From Diplodia intermedia (taxonomy: Eukaryota > Ascomycota > Dothideomycetes > Botryosphaeriales > Botryosphaeriaceae), in the NCBI GenBank assembly GCA_021495925.1, contig JAKEKT010000025.1, positions 248,001-312,000 of the forward strand: DNA of 64,000 nt, given 5' to 3'. Below, in pieces: positions 20,517 to 32,138 of the stretch; position 1 is the first letter of the stretch, and the number at the start of each line of letters is the position of its first letter. A model generated the notes under the pieces. That model had not been told where the DNA came from and did no database searches. It worked only from the letters and a program-made list of their open reading frames with translations. The position numbers were made by a program, and so were the translations under genes.

Positions 20517-22142
20517 ATGGCCGAACAAATTGCTGAGGAAATGCTGGAGTGTAAGTTTGCGCGCGACCCAGCTGCGCGCGCATCGCTGCTAATTGTCGCC
20601 GCAGGGCTCGCCGACTCCAACGAAGCTTTCAGCCTGAACCTCGTTCGCGCCGGCAGTGGCCAGCCCGTCTTCGAAGAGCCTTTCAATCCGGCATTCACAT
20701 ACCCCATTTTCGGCGAGGACGAGAAGATCTTTGGCTACAAGGATGTCGAGCTCGATCTCCGCTTCCGCGCGCACGACCTCAAGCCCACATTCAACATCCA
20801 GTATGGGGAGAAGTTCAAGGGCATTGGAAAAATCCAGGCCATGGACCTGAAGGATATGCTGAAGGATTTCCTTTTGCCTGGTGCGTGAGGTCCTCGCCTT
20901 TCGGTCCACATTGGCCACTGACCATGGTTCGCAGAAGTCCTCAACGGTGACAGCTCGGCTGGGAACGGCTCCGCGGATGGCTCGGACAGCAAGTGGACTC
21001 CCCCTGGCAAGCTTGTCAAGAAGTACACGCATCATGGTAGGAACTTCGAAATCCGGTTTGGCAGCCTGACCGATCCTGCTCTCAAGCAGATCTTGGAGAA
21101 CGCACAGGTTCTGGTGCCGCTGTTTATCGAGGGGGGAACTCTACAGGACTTGAAGGATCAGGAGTGGACAATGGAGCGCTGGAAGCTTTTCCTGCTTTAC
21201 GAAGTCACGCCTCTGGAGAACGACGATGCTTCGACTCCCTATACCTTCGTTGGTTTCGCTACCTCGTACCGCCTCTGGGTGTTCCCAACCAAGGAGATAC
21301 TCGCCCTTACCCACGACACGCCTGCCGCCCATGCGTCGGAGAAGGATCCAGTGACGGGTGTTTTCCTCGGCAACTACAGCCCGCTCGATGCACCCTCGCG
21401 CGAACGCATTTCGCAATTCATCATCATTCCACCCTACCAGGGCCAGGGTCATGGCAGCCATCTCTACAACTCGATGATGACCATGTTTCTCAACGACAAG
21501 AACGTCTTCGAGGTCACGGTAGAGGAGCCAAACGAGGCGTTCGACGACATGCGCGATTGGTGCGACCTTGCACGCCTCCGCCAAAACCCGACGTTCGGAA
21601 ACATGACCATTGCGGACAGCATTCCCGTGGAGGCATTGGCACCGGATGCAGAGTCGCCATCTTCCCTTTTGCTACCGCAGGATGAGCTTGTCAAGATCCG
21701 CCACGCAGCAAAGATTGTGCCCAGGCAGTTCCATCGACTTGTCGAGATGCACACGCTCAGCCAGATCCCGGCGAACAACCGCAAACTTGCCCGCATCACG
21801 CGAAAACACAAAGCAGCAGATCCCAATGACCGCAGGTACTACTTCTGGAGGCACCTGACCAAAGAGAGGCTCTACAACCACAACCGGGACCAGCTCATGC
21901 AGGTTGACGAGAGCGAGAGGGTAGAGAAGATCGAAGCGGCTCTCCCGGGACTGGAGGCATCCTACGAGAGAATCATTGAGAGGGCCGAGAAAAGGCCAGT
22001 GACAACAGGCGAAGGGTCTGGAAAGACGGTTCCGGCTAAAAGGAAGTACATTATCTCAGACGACGAGGACGACGAAGATGCCGAGGACGATGATGATGAT
22101 GAGGCAGAGACAGAACCCAAGAAGGCCAAGATTGATGCGTAA
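20517..22142 (+). CDS. HAT1: Histone acetyltransferase type B catalytic subunit
   Basis: Exons 20517-20550, 20605-20880 and 20935-22142 give 505 aa. Hat1 acetylates Lys5 and Lys12 of newly made histone H4 before deposition, with an RbAp46/48-type partner. The N-terminal domain begins WLADSNEAFSLNLVRAG and includes FTYPIFGEDEKIFGYKDVEL. The GNAT core has RISQFIIIPPYQGQGHGSHL at residues 260-279, the acetyl-CoA loop QxxGxG/H, and VEEPNEAFDDMRDWCDL after it. The C-terminus is Asp/Glu-rich and then basic (PKKAKIDA), a likely nuclear localisation signal. The first exon is only 34 nt and ends inside the codon of Trp12. Confidence 0.96.
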
Positions 22143-22844
22143 CTTCATATACCAGAGTCGAAAGTCTACGACATGGAAGCACAAAGGCGGTGGAAGAATC
22201 GGGACGGGTAATTGATACGGGCGTCAGGGCATAAAATTCGGCTTGCAAAGGGTGGGGCGTCAAGAGGGCGGATGTCTGGAGCTTCAATTTGGTTGATCCG
22301 CTTGGAGTGCACCTAAGGTATTTTCCGTAGATACCATTGAGCAGTAGGGTACGTCAGGACCAGGATTTGCACACTTTCGAGCAGTTGCAGCTTCGGAGAT
22401 GGCGTGGCTGCGGTGTTGTGGCTGTTGAGGTTCTTGTCAGCAACAGCACGAATGGCTGAGCGTCGGAGAGTAAGCGGGTCGATCGGAGCTGAACACAGGA
22501 GCTCAGCTCCGGCGATAGCAAGGTGCAGCGCGCAGTGCACCTAACGGCAGTGGAGCGTTGCTCTGAATAATCAACGGGGACGACGGAAGCTGCGCGCGCA
22601 CCTCAAGGCAATCGTACAATTGAATGTGGAGCTGGGCGAGGCGCGGGCGGCGCGGACGCGTCGGAGCGCATTGGCGCAAGCCGATGTTGGCCGTCGGATT
22701 CTCAACCCGCCGGAGCGGCCCCAACACGACTGTGCGGGAAGATTTGTCTATCTCGGCCGGCCAACCCGCCTCTCTTCCATCTCGCCCACCCCATCCACCG
22801 CCCCCTTCCCTTTTGCTTCCGCCTCTTTCTCCGCTGTCGAAGCC
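22143..22844. other. Spacer HAT1 to PDA1
   Basis: 702 bases. The last 100 are pyrimidine-rich, with CTCTCTTCCATCTCGCCCAC near 22,770-22,790, a typical fungal leader. No other feature seen. Confidence 0.5.
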
Positions 22845-24430
22845 ATGTTCTCGCGAGCCCTGAGGACAAAGGCCGCCGCCGCCCCGCTGCGCCGCTTCTA
22901 CGCAGCTCCGCTCGCCGCGCGCCGCACCGTCACCACCGACGCCGCTTCGTCGCACGCTGACCGCGAGGCCGTCCCCGCTGTTCGTGCTCCCGTGCAATTG
23001 CCTCAGATGCTGCCAATTGATGCTAACGCCAGCGCCCAACCCACAGGAGGATGACAAGCCCTTCGAGGTCCGCCTCTCGGACGAGGCCTTCGAGACCTAC
23101 GAGCTCGACCCGCCCTCCTACTCCCTCCCGACTACCAAGAAGGAGCTGAAGCAGATGTACTACGACATGGTTGCTGTTCGGTACGCTCCCCTCACAATTG
23201 CCTGCCCGCAAGGCTCCTTCGGACATGTCGGCCTGGGCGGATGAGGGACTCCATCGCTGACTTAACGTCTTTTCCGCAGCCGCATGGAGATGGCCGCCGA
23301 TCGTCTGTACAAGGAGAAGAAGATCCGCGGTTTCTGCCATCTTTCCACCGGTCAGGAGGCCGTCGCCGTCGGTATCGAGCACGCCATTGACCGCGGAGAC
23401 TCGATCATTACCGCCTACCGTTGCCACGGTTTCGCCATGATGCGCGGTGGCACCGTCAAGTCCATCATTGGCGAGCTGCTCGGCCGGAGAGAGGGTATTG
23501 CCTACGGCAAGGGTGGTTCCATGCACATGTTCGCCCCCAACTTCTACGGCGGTAACGGTATCGTCGGCGCCCAGGTTCCTGTTGGTGCTGGTATTGCCTT
23601 TGCCGACCACTACCTTGGCAACAAGCAGGTCACCCTCTCGCTGTACGGTGACGGTGCTTCCAACCAGGGTCAGGTGTTTGAGGCGTTCAACATGGCTAAG
23701 CTGTGGAACCTTCCCGTCATCTTCGGCTGCGAGAGTATGAATCCAACAGCTCCGCGTTAGCATTGGCATCTGCGTCTAACAGGGACTACAGACAACAAGT
23801 ACGGCATGGGTACTGCCGCTTCCCGTTCTTCCGCCATGACCGACTACTACAAGCGTGGCCAGTACATCCCCGGTCTCAAGATCAACGGTATGGACGTCCT
23901 CGCCGTCAAGGCTGCCGTCGCCTTCGGTAAGGAGTGGTGCGCCGCTGGCAAGGGTCCTCTTGTCTTCGAGTTCGTTACCTACAGATACGGCGGTCACTCC
24001 ATGTCCGACCCCGGTACCACCTACCGCGTATGTTCTCCCGGAATTCCAGCTCCATGCCAGCTGGAAGTATCTATATTCAGTGTTCACGTTGAGCTAATGG
24101 CCTCTACAGACCCGTGAGGAGATCCAGCGCATGCGCAGCACCAACGACCCCATTGCCGGCATCAAGCAGAAGCTTCTCGACTGGGGCGTCACCTCTGAGG
24201 ATGAGCTCAAGGCCATCGACAAGGAGGCCCGCAGCAACGTCGACGCCGAGGTCGCCGAGGCCGAGAAGATGGCTCCTCCGGAGGCCACCCCCCAGATCCT
24301 GTACGAGGACATCTACGTCCGTGGCTCCGAGCCCGCCTTCATGCGCGGCCGTGTCCCTGAGGAGAACTTCTACTACGCCGAGAGCAGCATCTCCTCGGAG
24401 CCCACCAAGAGGGTTACCGGTGTCAACTAA
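22845..24430 (+). CDS. PDA1: Pyruvate dehydrogenase E1 alpha subunit
   Basis: Five exons, 22845-22991, 23047-23180, 23280-23734, 23792-24027 and 24110-24430, give 430 aa. With E1 beta it decarboxylates pyruvate using thiamine diphosphate in the mitochondrial matrix. The N-terminus (MFSRALRTKAAAAPLRRFYA) is a clear import presequence. HLSTGQEAVAVGIEHAI and YRCHGFAMMRGG are E1-alpha hallmarks. The ThDP motif runs from GDGASNQGQVFEAFNMAKLW to ENN, the codons of which straddle intron 3. YGGHSMSDPGTTYR carries the serine phosphorylated by PDH kinase in other eukaryotes. The thiamine enzyme THI6 is 5 kb away, but that is probably coincidence. Confidence 0.97.
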
Positions 24431-27339
24431 ATCGACTATTCCGGTGGAGAAATGAAAGCGGTCAAGTGGGGAAGCGGAATCGCGTAAATGATCCTCGGAG
24501 CGGCCATGGGGAAAAGAACTGAGCGGAATGAACTGATTTGAATTGAATCGATTCTGCGCAAGTTCAAGTGGGAGGGCTGTACGCATTAGACTTTGGGTTT
24601 TTTTCCATCATCAAACCTTTTTACCCCCTGTGTCAGGAGTCTCCAGTACTAAATTCCCAATTTTTTATTTGCTGTTCGATGCACTTTGTGTACTAAATAC
24701 ACGTTACTCAACGAAGTGGACTCTTCGCATCGTTTCTTGGTTAATGCACTGTGCAGCGTCTTGATCATTCTTGTTATCTGTGGAATGCAGGGCTTGGCGG
24801 GATTGCTCCCAGGTGGTTGTGCTTTGTTTGAGCACAATGGAGGTGGAGAAACCTGTTGAATGGCGACCTCACATGACGGAGGCTCTGCTGCCATCCACCT
24901 ACGATACACCCCTGCTCTTCAGCAGCTCCGTAATCTATGGACATGACCATCGCGAGTCCGTGGCTCGGACGTTGGCGAACATGTGGATGACATGCCATCG
25001 CTCAGAGACGGACTTTAAGAGAGCGGGTCTTCTTCTCTTCCCCACCCATTGTTGAGAAACAACGTGGCATGGGCTCGCCGTGCGAGATCATAGAACCACT
25101 GGGCAGGCCACTCACTCTAAAAATGCCGACTGGCGATCGGGAGTTTGGCGCGTACAACGGGCGCGTTTATTGCGGCGCGTACGGCATGGAGCAGCTACAG
25201 ATACTGTGTAGGGATGGGCGTGGATGTGAGACGACGGCGGTGTTCAGCGCTATGGGTAGATGATGAGGAGGGGCATTGATAATTGGTGGTTTTTGATGGC
25301 TTCGTCTCGTGAGAATGCTGCCGGCGCAGGGCCTTTTGAACTTGGGGTGAAGAGGAGGGGGAACGGGGAGGCACATGGGAAAGTATCGAAGACACACGAC
25401 CACGAATAACACGCAACAGCTTGTGCCACGGAGATTGTGCTGTAGGCAGGTTGTAGATGATCCACAAAGTATATGTACAGCACGCTGTCTGCCCGGTACG
25501 ATAGCTTCCCTACCTGAAGAAAAAAAAAAAAAGGCGGCACATGCTCGGTTCAAGACCCCCGCCCAGGTGATACTGCCTTTGGACATATTGGAAGCCAGTT
25601 GTGCTGGGAAATCACAGTTACAGATTATGTTCAAGTGCGCGTGTCTACGTCACATGGGATTCGCTGAAAAAGCTTCTCGCTCTGTCGGCCATCGATCCTC
25701 ATGCAAAGCAGATTGCTTAGAGAGTCTTGCGCATTGAAGTAAGTCAGAGTAAGGAATGACTCTGACTTGTTGCATATTACATAGGCCGTAGCCACTAGCC
25801 TGTTTTTTTTTTTTTTTGTGTGTCTTACTGAGAGGTTGCAGGCTCGACGGACGGCTCCTTCGGAGGTCGCGCAGTACCGCTCACCATCATAAAAGAAAGC
25901 TGCTTCACAACTTCTAGCTTAGAGACCAATGTTCAGCATATATTGCTGACTATGATAAGGATACATGCGAATATGATGTTGTCTTCAGAGAGGGGAACAC
26001 TATCATAAACACATCGCAACGACTAACGAGAATGCAGCTGCAGGACTTAGCGGAAACCAAACGTAGTACGACCGTTCTTTCATTTCTGATTTGGCATCAG
26101 GCTTTCGCACTGTGTCAGAAAATAATGGTATTACTTGAAGAAGGGTTTGCTTTATCTTTTTAATCCACAGCTTTTGTAGGAAGCACTGTGGTTGAACATA
26201 CCCTAACCTCACTCACCTGCTTAACCAGTTGACCAGCCTTTTGGGAACGAGTCATGCACCCGTATAATTCTCCTGATGCAAGGTTTACTCGTGGTGTGGC
26301 AAGAAATCGGTAGCCCGCATATTTCCAAAAAAAAGGACGTCTACCAATGGTGAGGCAGGTTTAAAGGTGAATTCACTTCTTCACTAAAGATCGATGCGAG
26401 CACCACCGGCACTTGCAGTGGCTTTTTGAAGCTCTCACGCTTGAACAGTTCAAGTATGCTCCAATATCTGCCTCTTACGAATTATTTGCTTAGAGAAGCG
26501 CTGCTGAAACATGGGAAGGTGGTGATGCTGAGTGTCATGGGATAATACACATGTGGTGTTCATCTCAAGTGACGAGTATGCTTGTAGTATCTTGGTTAAG
26601 AAAGTGAGTCCTCAACCATCACAGGTTTCCAAAGAGCCGTGCGTGAGAGAGTGACCGCCGGTTGCCCCATAGGTACAACCCGGCGGACGCCGCGACTGCC
26701 ACAAATGGCAACCGTGACTGCCACATTCGCCAGCCAGGAAGGTGCCTGCCCACCTGCGCAGCTGACAGGGTCCAGGTCCGTGCGGGCCTTCCGCCTACTT
26801 AAGCCCGCTTCTTCCTTCCTTTCCTCTCTTTCTTCTCTTTCTCTTCATCAAAATCTTTCTCTTTGCCTTTTCCGCTTAGGGATTCGCCCAGTGATTACAG
26901 CTAAGCCAAAATCGCAGACAACCGGCGCCTGGGATCGTCAAATCCCGCCGAGCGTTTCAGGTTCGTCAATGTGGACAAAAGAGAGCTCTGAGGGCATTAG
27001 ATAGTTCGTTGTTGTTGAAGAAGATCTTAATTCAAGCAAATGTCCCACCTTCCATTGCCAAGTGATCTCGGTGACTGTGTTTACCTCAAAGCACACTGAG
27101 CTTGTTCGGCTTTGATCCGATGCGCGCTACTCCAACAGCACTCCATAACACACACAGTGGCCTTCGACGTTATTTAGCAACCATGACAGACCAATCTAGC
27201 ATTTATACCGCCTTCCCTTCATCCTCCTCTCCATCCAACTATCGACTCTGCTCCACCCTTGCAGGTGTTCCTCGAAAACTTGCCTCGCCGAGCACTCAAA
27301 CCACCGTTGATCAACCTCTTGACCGAATCGAATTCGACC
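24431..27339. other. Gene-poor 2.9-kb stretch
   Basis: No open frame here shows family resemblance or splice-linked continuation. The stretch holds an A12 run near 25,520, a T15 run at 25803-25817, an inverted repeat at 25741-25768, and a CT-rich tract at about 26811-26877. The part from 25,730 to 26,640 is visibly more AT-rich than the coding DNA around it. The right end is upstream DNA of the F-box-like gene. Confidence 0.55.
25741..25768. repeat. Inverted repeat, 10-bp arms
   Basis: AAGTCAGAGT (25741-25750) and ACTCTGACTT (25759-25768) are exact reverse complements with an 8-bp spacer. It lies at the start of the AT-richer part of a gene-poor stretch. Confidence 0.7.
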
Positions 27340-28479
27340 ATGGCTTCCGAGCGGGACAACACGGCTGTCGGTGAGTTACAGATGGACCTCCCCTCGCAGA
27401 GCGACGGCGCTTCGGTCGTCGCCGGCCGCTCCACCAACGCCGTCCCGAGCAGGACCTTGCTCTCCCTCCCCGCGGAGATCCGGCAGCAGATCTTGGCTAA
27501 CGTCTTCAGCGTGGGCCTGCGGCCGCTCCGCCTCCGCCACGTGCGCGGCATCACGGCGCTGCCCGAGACGCCCTCTTACCACCGCGCCGGCTACGCCGCG
27601 GCGCACCTGAACGGGGCCGAGCGGCGCGCGTACGCGCAGCTGCGCGGGCTCGGCGTCGTCTGCCGCACCTTCCAGCGGGACCTGCTGCAGGTCGAGCGGC
27701 TGTGGCTCTCGCGCTGCTTCGCGCTGGACCTGGGCGACTTCCAGCAGTGGGTGGACGAGGCTATCAAGAACAACGGGTCCGCCAGCGCGGCGTCGTGCTC
27801 GGCCATCTTCTCGAACCCGCTGCCGCGCCACCGCGAGCAGGAGCTGCAGATCCGGCAGCGCACGACGTGGTTGCTGACGGGGCGGCCCGGGCAGGGCCCG
27901 CCGGGGCAGGCGCGAAAGGACGGCGAGGCGCGCGCGGCGGCCGCCCAGGCGGCGGCCGCGCCCGCGCCGCTGCACTCGCGCGGCAACCTGCACGTCACCC
28001 TGCTCCTCTTCGACGAGGACTGGGTCGCGTGCTGCCCGCCGGGCGCCTGCTACCTCGTCGGCTGCGCCCTCGCCTCGTTCTACACGCGCGGCGACTGCCG
28101 CCGGCCCTTCCGCGACGTCTGGAGGAGGCACCCCGTCACCCTCGACCCGTACCCCATCACCGGCGCCGACGCCTTCACGTACGCGTGGGTCGAGGCCCTG
28201 CACCGCCTCTCGCCGGAGCTCGTCGAGAGCCTCGGCATCCGCAGCGTCGAGATCGTGAACACGCGCCGCATGGTGCTGTGGGATGAGGCGACTGACGCGC
28301 CGTTTGGCATTACTTGGGTGGGCGCTCCGGCCCTGTCGCATGTGGAGGTGGGCAGGCGCGTGCCGGTCTGGATGGTGGGTTATTTGCGCGTGGTGTTGGA
28401 GATGCTGGGCCTGCCGGATGCGGTGTGGGTCGAGCACGAGGACTGTGGGGAGGACGGCAGGATGGACTGGAGCGCCTAA
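27340..28479 (+). CDS. F-box-like protein, paralog 1
   Basis: One exon, 379 aa, from the ATG at 27340 (MASERDNTAVGELQ). Residues 38-60 (LLSLPAEIRQQILANVFSVG) are the LPxEIRxxIL start of fungal F-box-like proteins. A segment of the form VCRTFQRDLLQVERLWLSRC follows, then a Gly/Ala-rich basic stretch, and a C-terminal part with ELVESLGIRSVEIVNTRRMV and VGYLRVVLEMLGLPDAVW. The gene at 58451-59590 shares this layout and the GI-x2-VE-x-V-x-TRR motif. Such proteins may act as ubiquitin-ligase adaptors; that is inference. No signal peptide or membrane segment. Confidence 0.7.
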   Translation: MASERDNTAVGELQMDLPSQSDGASVVAGRSTNAVPSRTLLSLPAEIRQQILANVFSVGLRPLRLRHVRGITALPETPSYHRAGYAAAHLNGAERRAYAQLRGLGVVCRTFQRDLLQVERLWLSRCFALDLGDFQQWVDEAIKNNGSASAASCSAIFSNPLPRHREQELQIRQRTTWLLTGRPGQGPPGQARKDGEARAAAAQAAAAPAPLHSRGNLHVTLLLFDEDWVACCPPGACYLVGCALASFYTRGDCRRPFRDVWRRHPVTLDPYPITGADAFTYAWVEALHRLSPELVESLGIRSVEIVNTRRMVLWDEATDAPFGITWVGAPALSHVEVGRRVPVWMVGYLRVVLEMLGLPDAVWVEHEDCGEDGRMDWSA

Positions 28480-28888
28480 ATTGTGCGCTATCGCTTCTTC
28501 TCATGGTGTCTGTCTGTCAGTAGACAAGCCCACAGTGTGCGCCATAGCAGCGATACTGCCTTTCCCTCTGTGTGTGTTAGTTTGGGAGAGATAGGTGCGG
28601 TTTGTGAAGGTCGCGTGCCTTCAGACTAGTTAGATGGGATAGAAAATCTGAAAACGGCGTCTCGAAAATTGAAACTGTGTTGTAGTCCTTCATCGTGTTA
28701 GTGATAATATAGCTTGTTACCATCCACAGAACCTTGAACGTGCCACGGTGTGTAATCGAGATACTACTCGTATAAGAGAGAAAGAAACTTGCTGAGTCTC
28801 TATTTTGTCGTCTGGCACATAACCTGCGGCGTCAGCTAGCTTCCCAAAACTCATTCCCTCATCAAACCGCCCTGACACTTCCAATCCA
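28480..28888. other. Convergent spacer
   Basis: 409 bases between the 3' ends of the F-box-like gene and THI6. No further gene seen. Confidence 0.5.
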
Positions 28889-30725
28889 TCAATCAGCCAA
28901 CTCCAAATCGATCCGCTCAACCTTCGCGGCCTCCACCCAGCTCCAGTCCCCCTCGTTCGTCTCCTCCTTGATTCTATACAACTCGTCCAAGAACGCCGGC
29001 ACAAACGTCCCCGGACCTTTGACGTCTTCTCTTGCAGCCGCGCGCTCAGCGGCGATTTCGTACATTAGCATGGCCGCCAGCGCGGCGACGAGCTTCTCAT
29101 CCTTGGCCGCCGCCAGGAAAGCCGCGATCGTTGTCCCGAGCGTGCAGCCGGACCCGGTGATGCTTCCCAGATATTTATGGCCGTTGCGGATGGCCAAGGT
29201 GGTGCCGCCGTCGGAGATGACGTCGACAGCGCCCGTCATGACGACGATGTTCTTCTCGCGGCGGGCCAGCGCTTCGACGAGGCGGGCCTTGTCTTCGAGG
29301 GTGGAGGTGCTGGGGGTGCTGTCGACGCCGCGCTGCTGCGGGGGGGCGTCTCCGTTCGGCGGGTTGGCGTTGGCGCTGGCGAAGACGGTGGTGATCTCGT
29401 TTTCGTTGCCTTTGATGACGTCGAAGTAGCCGCCCGCGAGCAGCGATTTGACGGCGGCGCGGCGCTGCTGGGTGGCGCCGGCGCCGACGGGGTCTAGGAC
29501 AACGGGCCCGCCGGTGGCGTTGTAGGCGCGGAGTGCGGTGTGGTAGTTTTGAAGGCCTTCGGGCGTGACGGTGCCCATGTTGATGACAAGGGCGCCGCCG
29601 AGGCCCGCGAGGTCCTTGGCTTCGAGGCCATTGTTGGACATGATTGGGGAAGCACCGCTGTTGGGAGTGATTAGCTCTCAATTCGGTCTGAGTTCTGGGG
29701 GATGGAGAGAAGTCGAGTTGAAGCAACTCACATGCACAACGCCACATTGGCTGCGAAGTTCTGCACCACAAGGTTCGTCATGTTGTGGCACAGCGGATTC
29801 GCCTTGGCGAGGGTGGTCACGATGGGCGGCACGCGGTCCCTGATCTCGGTAGGGGAGACATGGTACAGCGGGCGCTGCTGGACGTCAAAGGGGGCTGGCG
29901 ACCACACCAGTTTCCGGAGGTTCTCGGCGGCATCCTTTGGGTCGTCGGCGCCGATGAGGGCGCTGACAACGGCAATGCCGTTGATCGACTTGAACTCGAA
30001 GACGGATTGGAGGACGACACGCTGGCAATTGGCCTCGTTGATGCCGCCGATGCAGACAGTTTTGATGTCGGCGATGTCGTCCTGCTCGGAGAGGGCGCGG
30101 AGGATGTCGCGCAGGCCAGCGATTCCGATGATGGATTTGGTGTTTTCCTTCCTGTCTGCGCGTCAGTCGAAGACGGATGCACGCTCGGAGGGCTAGTCAC
30201 GTTGGGGTGGCGAAGACGGTTCCCAGGCCCAGGTAGTCAGCCCCGTCCTTTGCGGCCCTGATGGCCTCCTCGGCTGAGGATGCCGTCACTCCGATAATTG
30301 CATCTTGGCCGAGCAGCTGGCGGGCCGTGGTGAGGTCTAGCAGCCCGAGGCATCAGCACCGAGGACTGTCGCGGAGCGGGGAGGACTGACCCATGTCATC
30401 TTGGCCGATGTGGACGCCTTCGACACCGGCGGCCAGGGCGACATCCACGCGGTCGTTGACCAGAAGGGGGACGTTGTATTCACGGGTGACCTCATGCAGC
30501 TCCTTGGCAATTCGGATCAGGCTGGCCGTGTCGCTGGTTTTGTCGCGCAGCTGGACGATGGTCACACCTGGGCACGACGCTCAGTACAAGACATTGCAGA
30601 TGGTGGCTGACGGACGTACCGCCCTCGACGGCGGCCCTGACGACGGACACGAGGTCGCGGCCGCGCAGGATGGCCGGGGTGTTGTCGGTGACGAGATAGA
30701 GCGAGTAGTCGACGTCGTCCTTCAT
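28889..30725 (-). CDS. THI6: Bifunctional thiamine-phosphate synthase / hydroxyethylthiazole kinase
   Basis: Five exons, 30725-30620, 30567-30391, 30336-30201, 30151-29732 and 29657-28889, give 535 aa, close to yeast Thi6. The N-terminal half is a ThiE barrel: YSLYLVTDNTPAIL, VTIVQLRDKTSDT, PLLVNDRVDVALAAGVEGVH with IGQDDM, GADYLGLGTVFATPTKENTK, and IGGINEANC. It joins the pyrimidine and thiazole phosphates to thiamine phosphate. The C-terminal half is a ThiM kinase: NMTNLVVQNFAANVALCIGA, VVLDPVGAGAT, FDVIKGNENEI and GSGCTLGTTIAAFLAA with the catalytic Cys and anion hole. It phosphorylates hydroxyethylthiazole. I saw no thiamine riboswitch core upstream of the start. Confidence 0.96.
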
Positions 30726-31598
30726 CTTGCCTCTACCGCAGCAATCCTTGCTCTTTCTGGGGATGCGAGGGCTATCCTGAGGCTTGCGCTCGGCTGGCTA
30801 CGGAAAGGGGCGCCCGTTGTTCGTGCCCGGCAACCGATCCGCTATCGCATCCGCGTTTTTCCTCGGCGGTGGCGGGGCGACTCATGATGTTGTGGCCGGC
30901 CAAGCTCCAAAACATTGGCCTGTGAATGGCCACGTCAAACCTCTCGGCCAACAAGGAACCTGCGCGTCAAGCCCGCCATCGAAGTGCGCTCGGGGGATAA
31001 GACCAGCAGAACAAGAGCGGTGCAGAGTCGGTTGGGCTCGGATTGACGCTGGGCCGACACGGCGGGCTGGGACATGAGACGAACAGGAAGCGACACAGAA
31101 CACGCTCGCTGATTCAAGCAACAACAACCCCCGCGCAAGCTGCCCTTCTTCCACCGCCGCCCACGGCTAGCGCTCCAGCGCACCAGCACAAGTACGGCCA
31201 GGCTCAGCCTAATCCGGCATCCCAGACCACGGCACTTCACTCTGCACGTCTCACGGCCAGCCTCGACGCCTTCCAATGCCTTGTGCCTTGTGTAACGCAT
31301 CAAGCTGGCGAAGCATGCGTCCCAGATATGCCAACCCGCCGATGGCTGTCGACAAGAGACAACAAGATTGGGGGCAAGAACCCTGAAGACTGCATCCTTC
31401 CTGCAGCCCGGCAGGCCTCACACGACAATATACTCGACTGCTCAACCTGCGCCATGCCATGCTGCTAGGCTACCATGCTCCCGACCTGCACGCAAGCGTT
31501 CGCCACCAGGATTGGCCGCTGGCGGCGACGTCCGAATGCAACGCGTCTGGATCCCCGGCATACGACTGCCTCCGCACGAGTAAGATGTTGTGCTCGCC

Positions 31599-31606
31599 CA
31601 CGTGGG
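31599..31606 (+). promoter_or_regulatory. PHO-type E-box
   Basis: CACGTGGG, preceded by CC, so that CCCACGTGGG is palindromic. This is the high-affinity form bound by yeast Pho4, whose relative in filamentous fungi is NUC-1/PalcA. It is 540 bp before the permease ATG. Confidence 0.5.
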
Positions 31607-31650
31607 GACCCCGAGTTGTGCCTGCCTTGGTGCCTGAAGCTGCTTGCGAG

Positions 31651-31658
31651 CCCACGTG
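31651..31658 (-). promoter_or_regulatory. PHO-type E-box
   Basis: CCCACGTG on the plus strand, so CACGTGGG on the minus strand. It lies 52 bp from the previous site. Confidence 0.5.
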
Positions 31659-32027
31659 TAGACGACGGCGACGCTCATTGGGACGTCTAAGCGTGCAGCC
31701 ACCCTCCGCCAAGCGCTGCCTCCGCCGCAAGCCTCAGCCGCCAAGCCTCTTGTCCGCCAAGAACACCTCCCGCCGAGAGCCACTTCCGCCAACGGCACTC
31801 CAATCTCTACTCAACTTCCCGGATCTGAAGCCCAGTTTAGTCCCACCGAGCACGCCACAAGCGCTCCTCCAAGACGGCGTTCTCCTGGCCTGCTCTGCCC
31901 GGTGCTACATGCTCTTTTTTCGCTAGTGCCTCGCCTGCGCCGGAATATCAAACTTGAAGGTCGAATCGAGACGGCGAGATGAGAACGTGCCACGAACTGA
32001 TATACGGGTCCAGGCGGGCCACGCATG

Positions 32028-32035
32028 CACGTGGG
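32028..32035 (+). promoter_or_regulatory. PHO-type E-box
   Basis: CACGTGGG, 111 bp before the permease ATG, in the position of an upstream activating site close to the core promoter. Confidence 0.5.
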
Positions 32036-32138
32036 GACTGCCGCAATATAGTACATAAGCCCTGTGTTCTGCAGTCTCTCCCTTGTCCCCCAGCACCCTA
32101 AGCCTTCCCCCATCGAATTTCCCTGCGCTTTAGTCAAG

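Larger units (their letters stand above)
30726..32138. promoter_or_regulatory. Divergent upstream region, THI6 and phosphate permease
   Basis: 1.4 kb between two start codons that point away from each other. I see no coding sequence in it. Three CACGTG cores with GGG flanks lie in the half nearer the permease, and are listed one by one. Confidence 0.6.

Noticed and set aside
22503..23057. Antisense frame at the PDA1 start
   Set aside because: Gly/Arg-rich reverse translation of the leader and presequence; no family signal.
25530..25560. GGTTCAAGACC resembling a tRNA T-arm
   Set aside because: No acceptor stem, D-arm or anticodon arm at the needed distances.
30726..30900. Possible thiamine riboswitch upstream of THI6
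   Set aside because: The conserved CTGAGA and ACCTGATCTGG-type cores are not visible on the transcribed strand.
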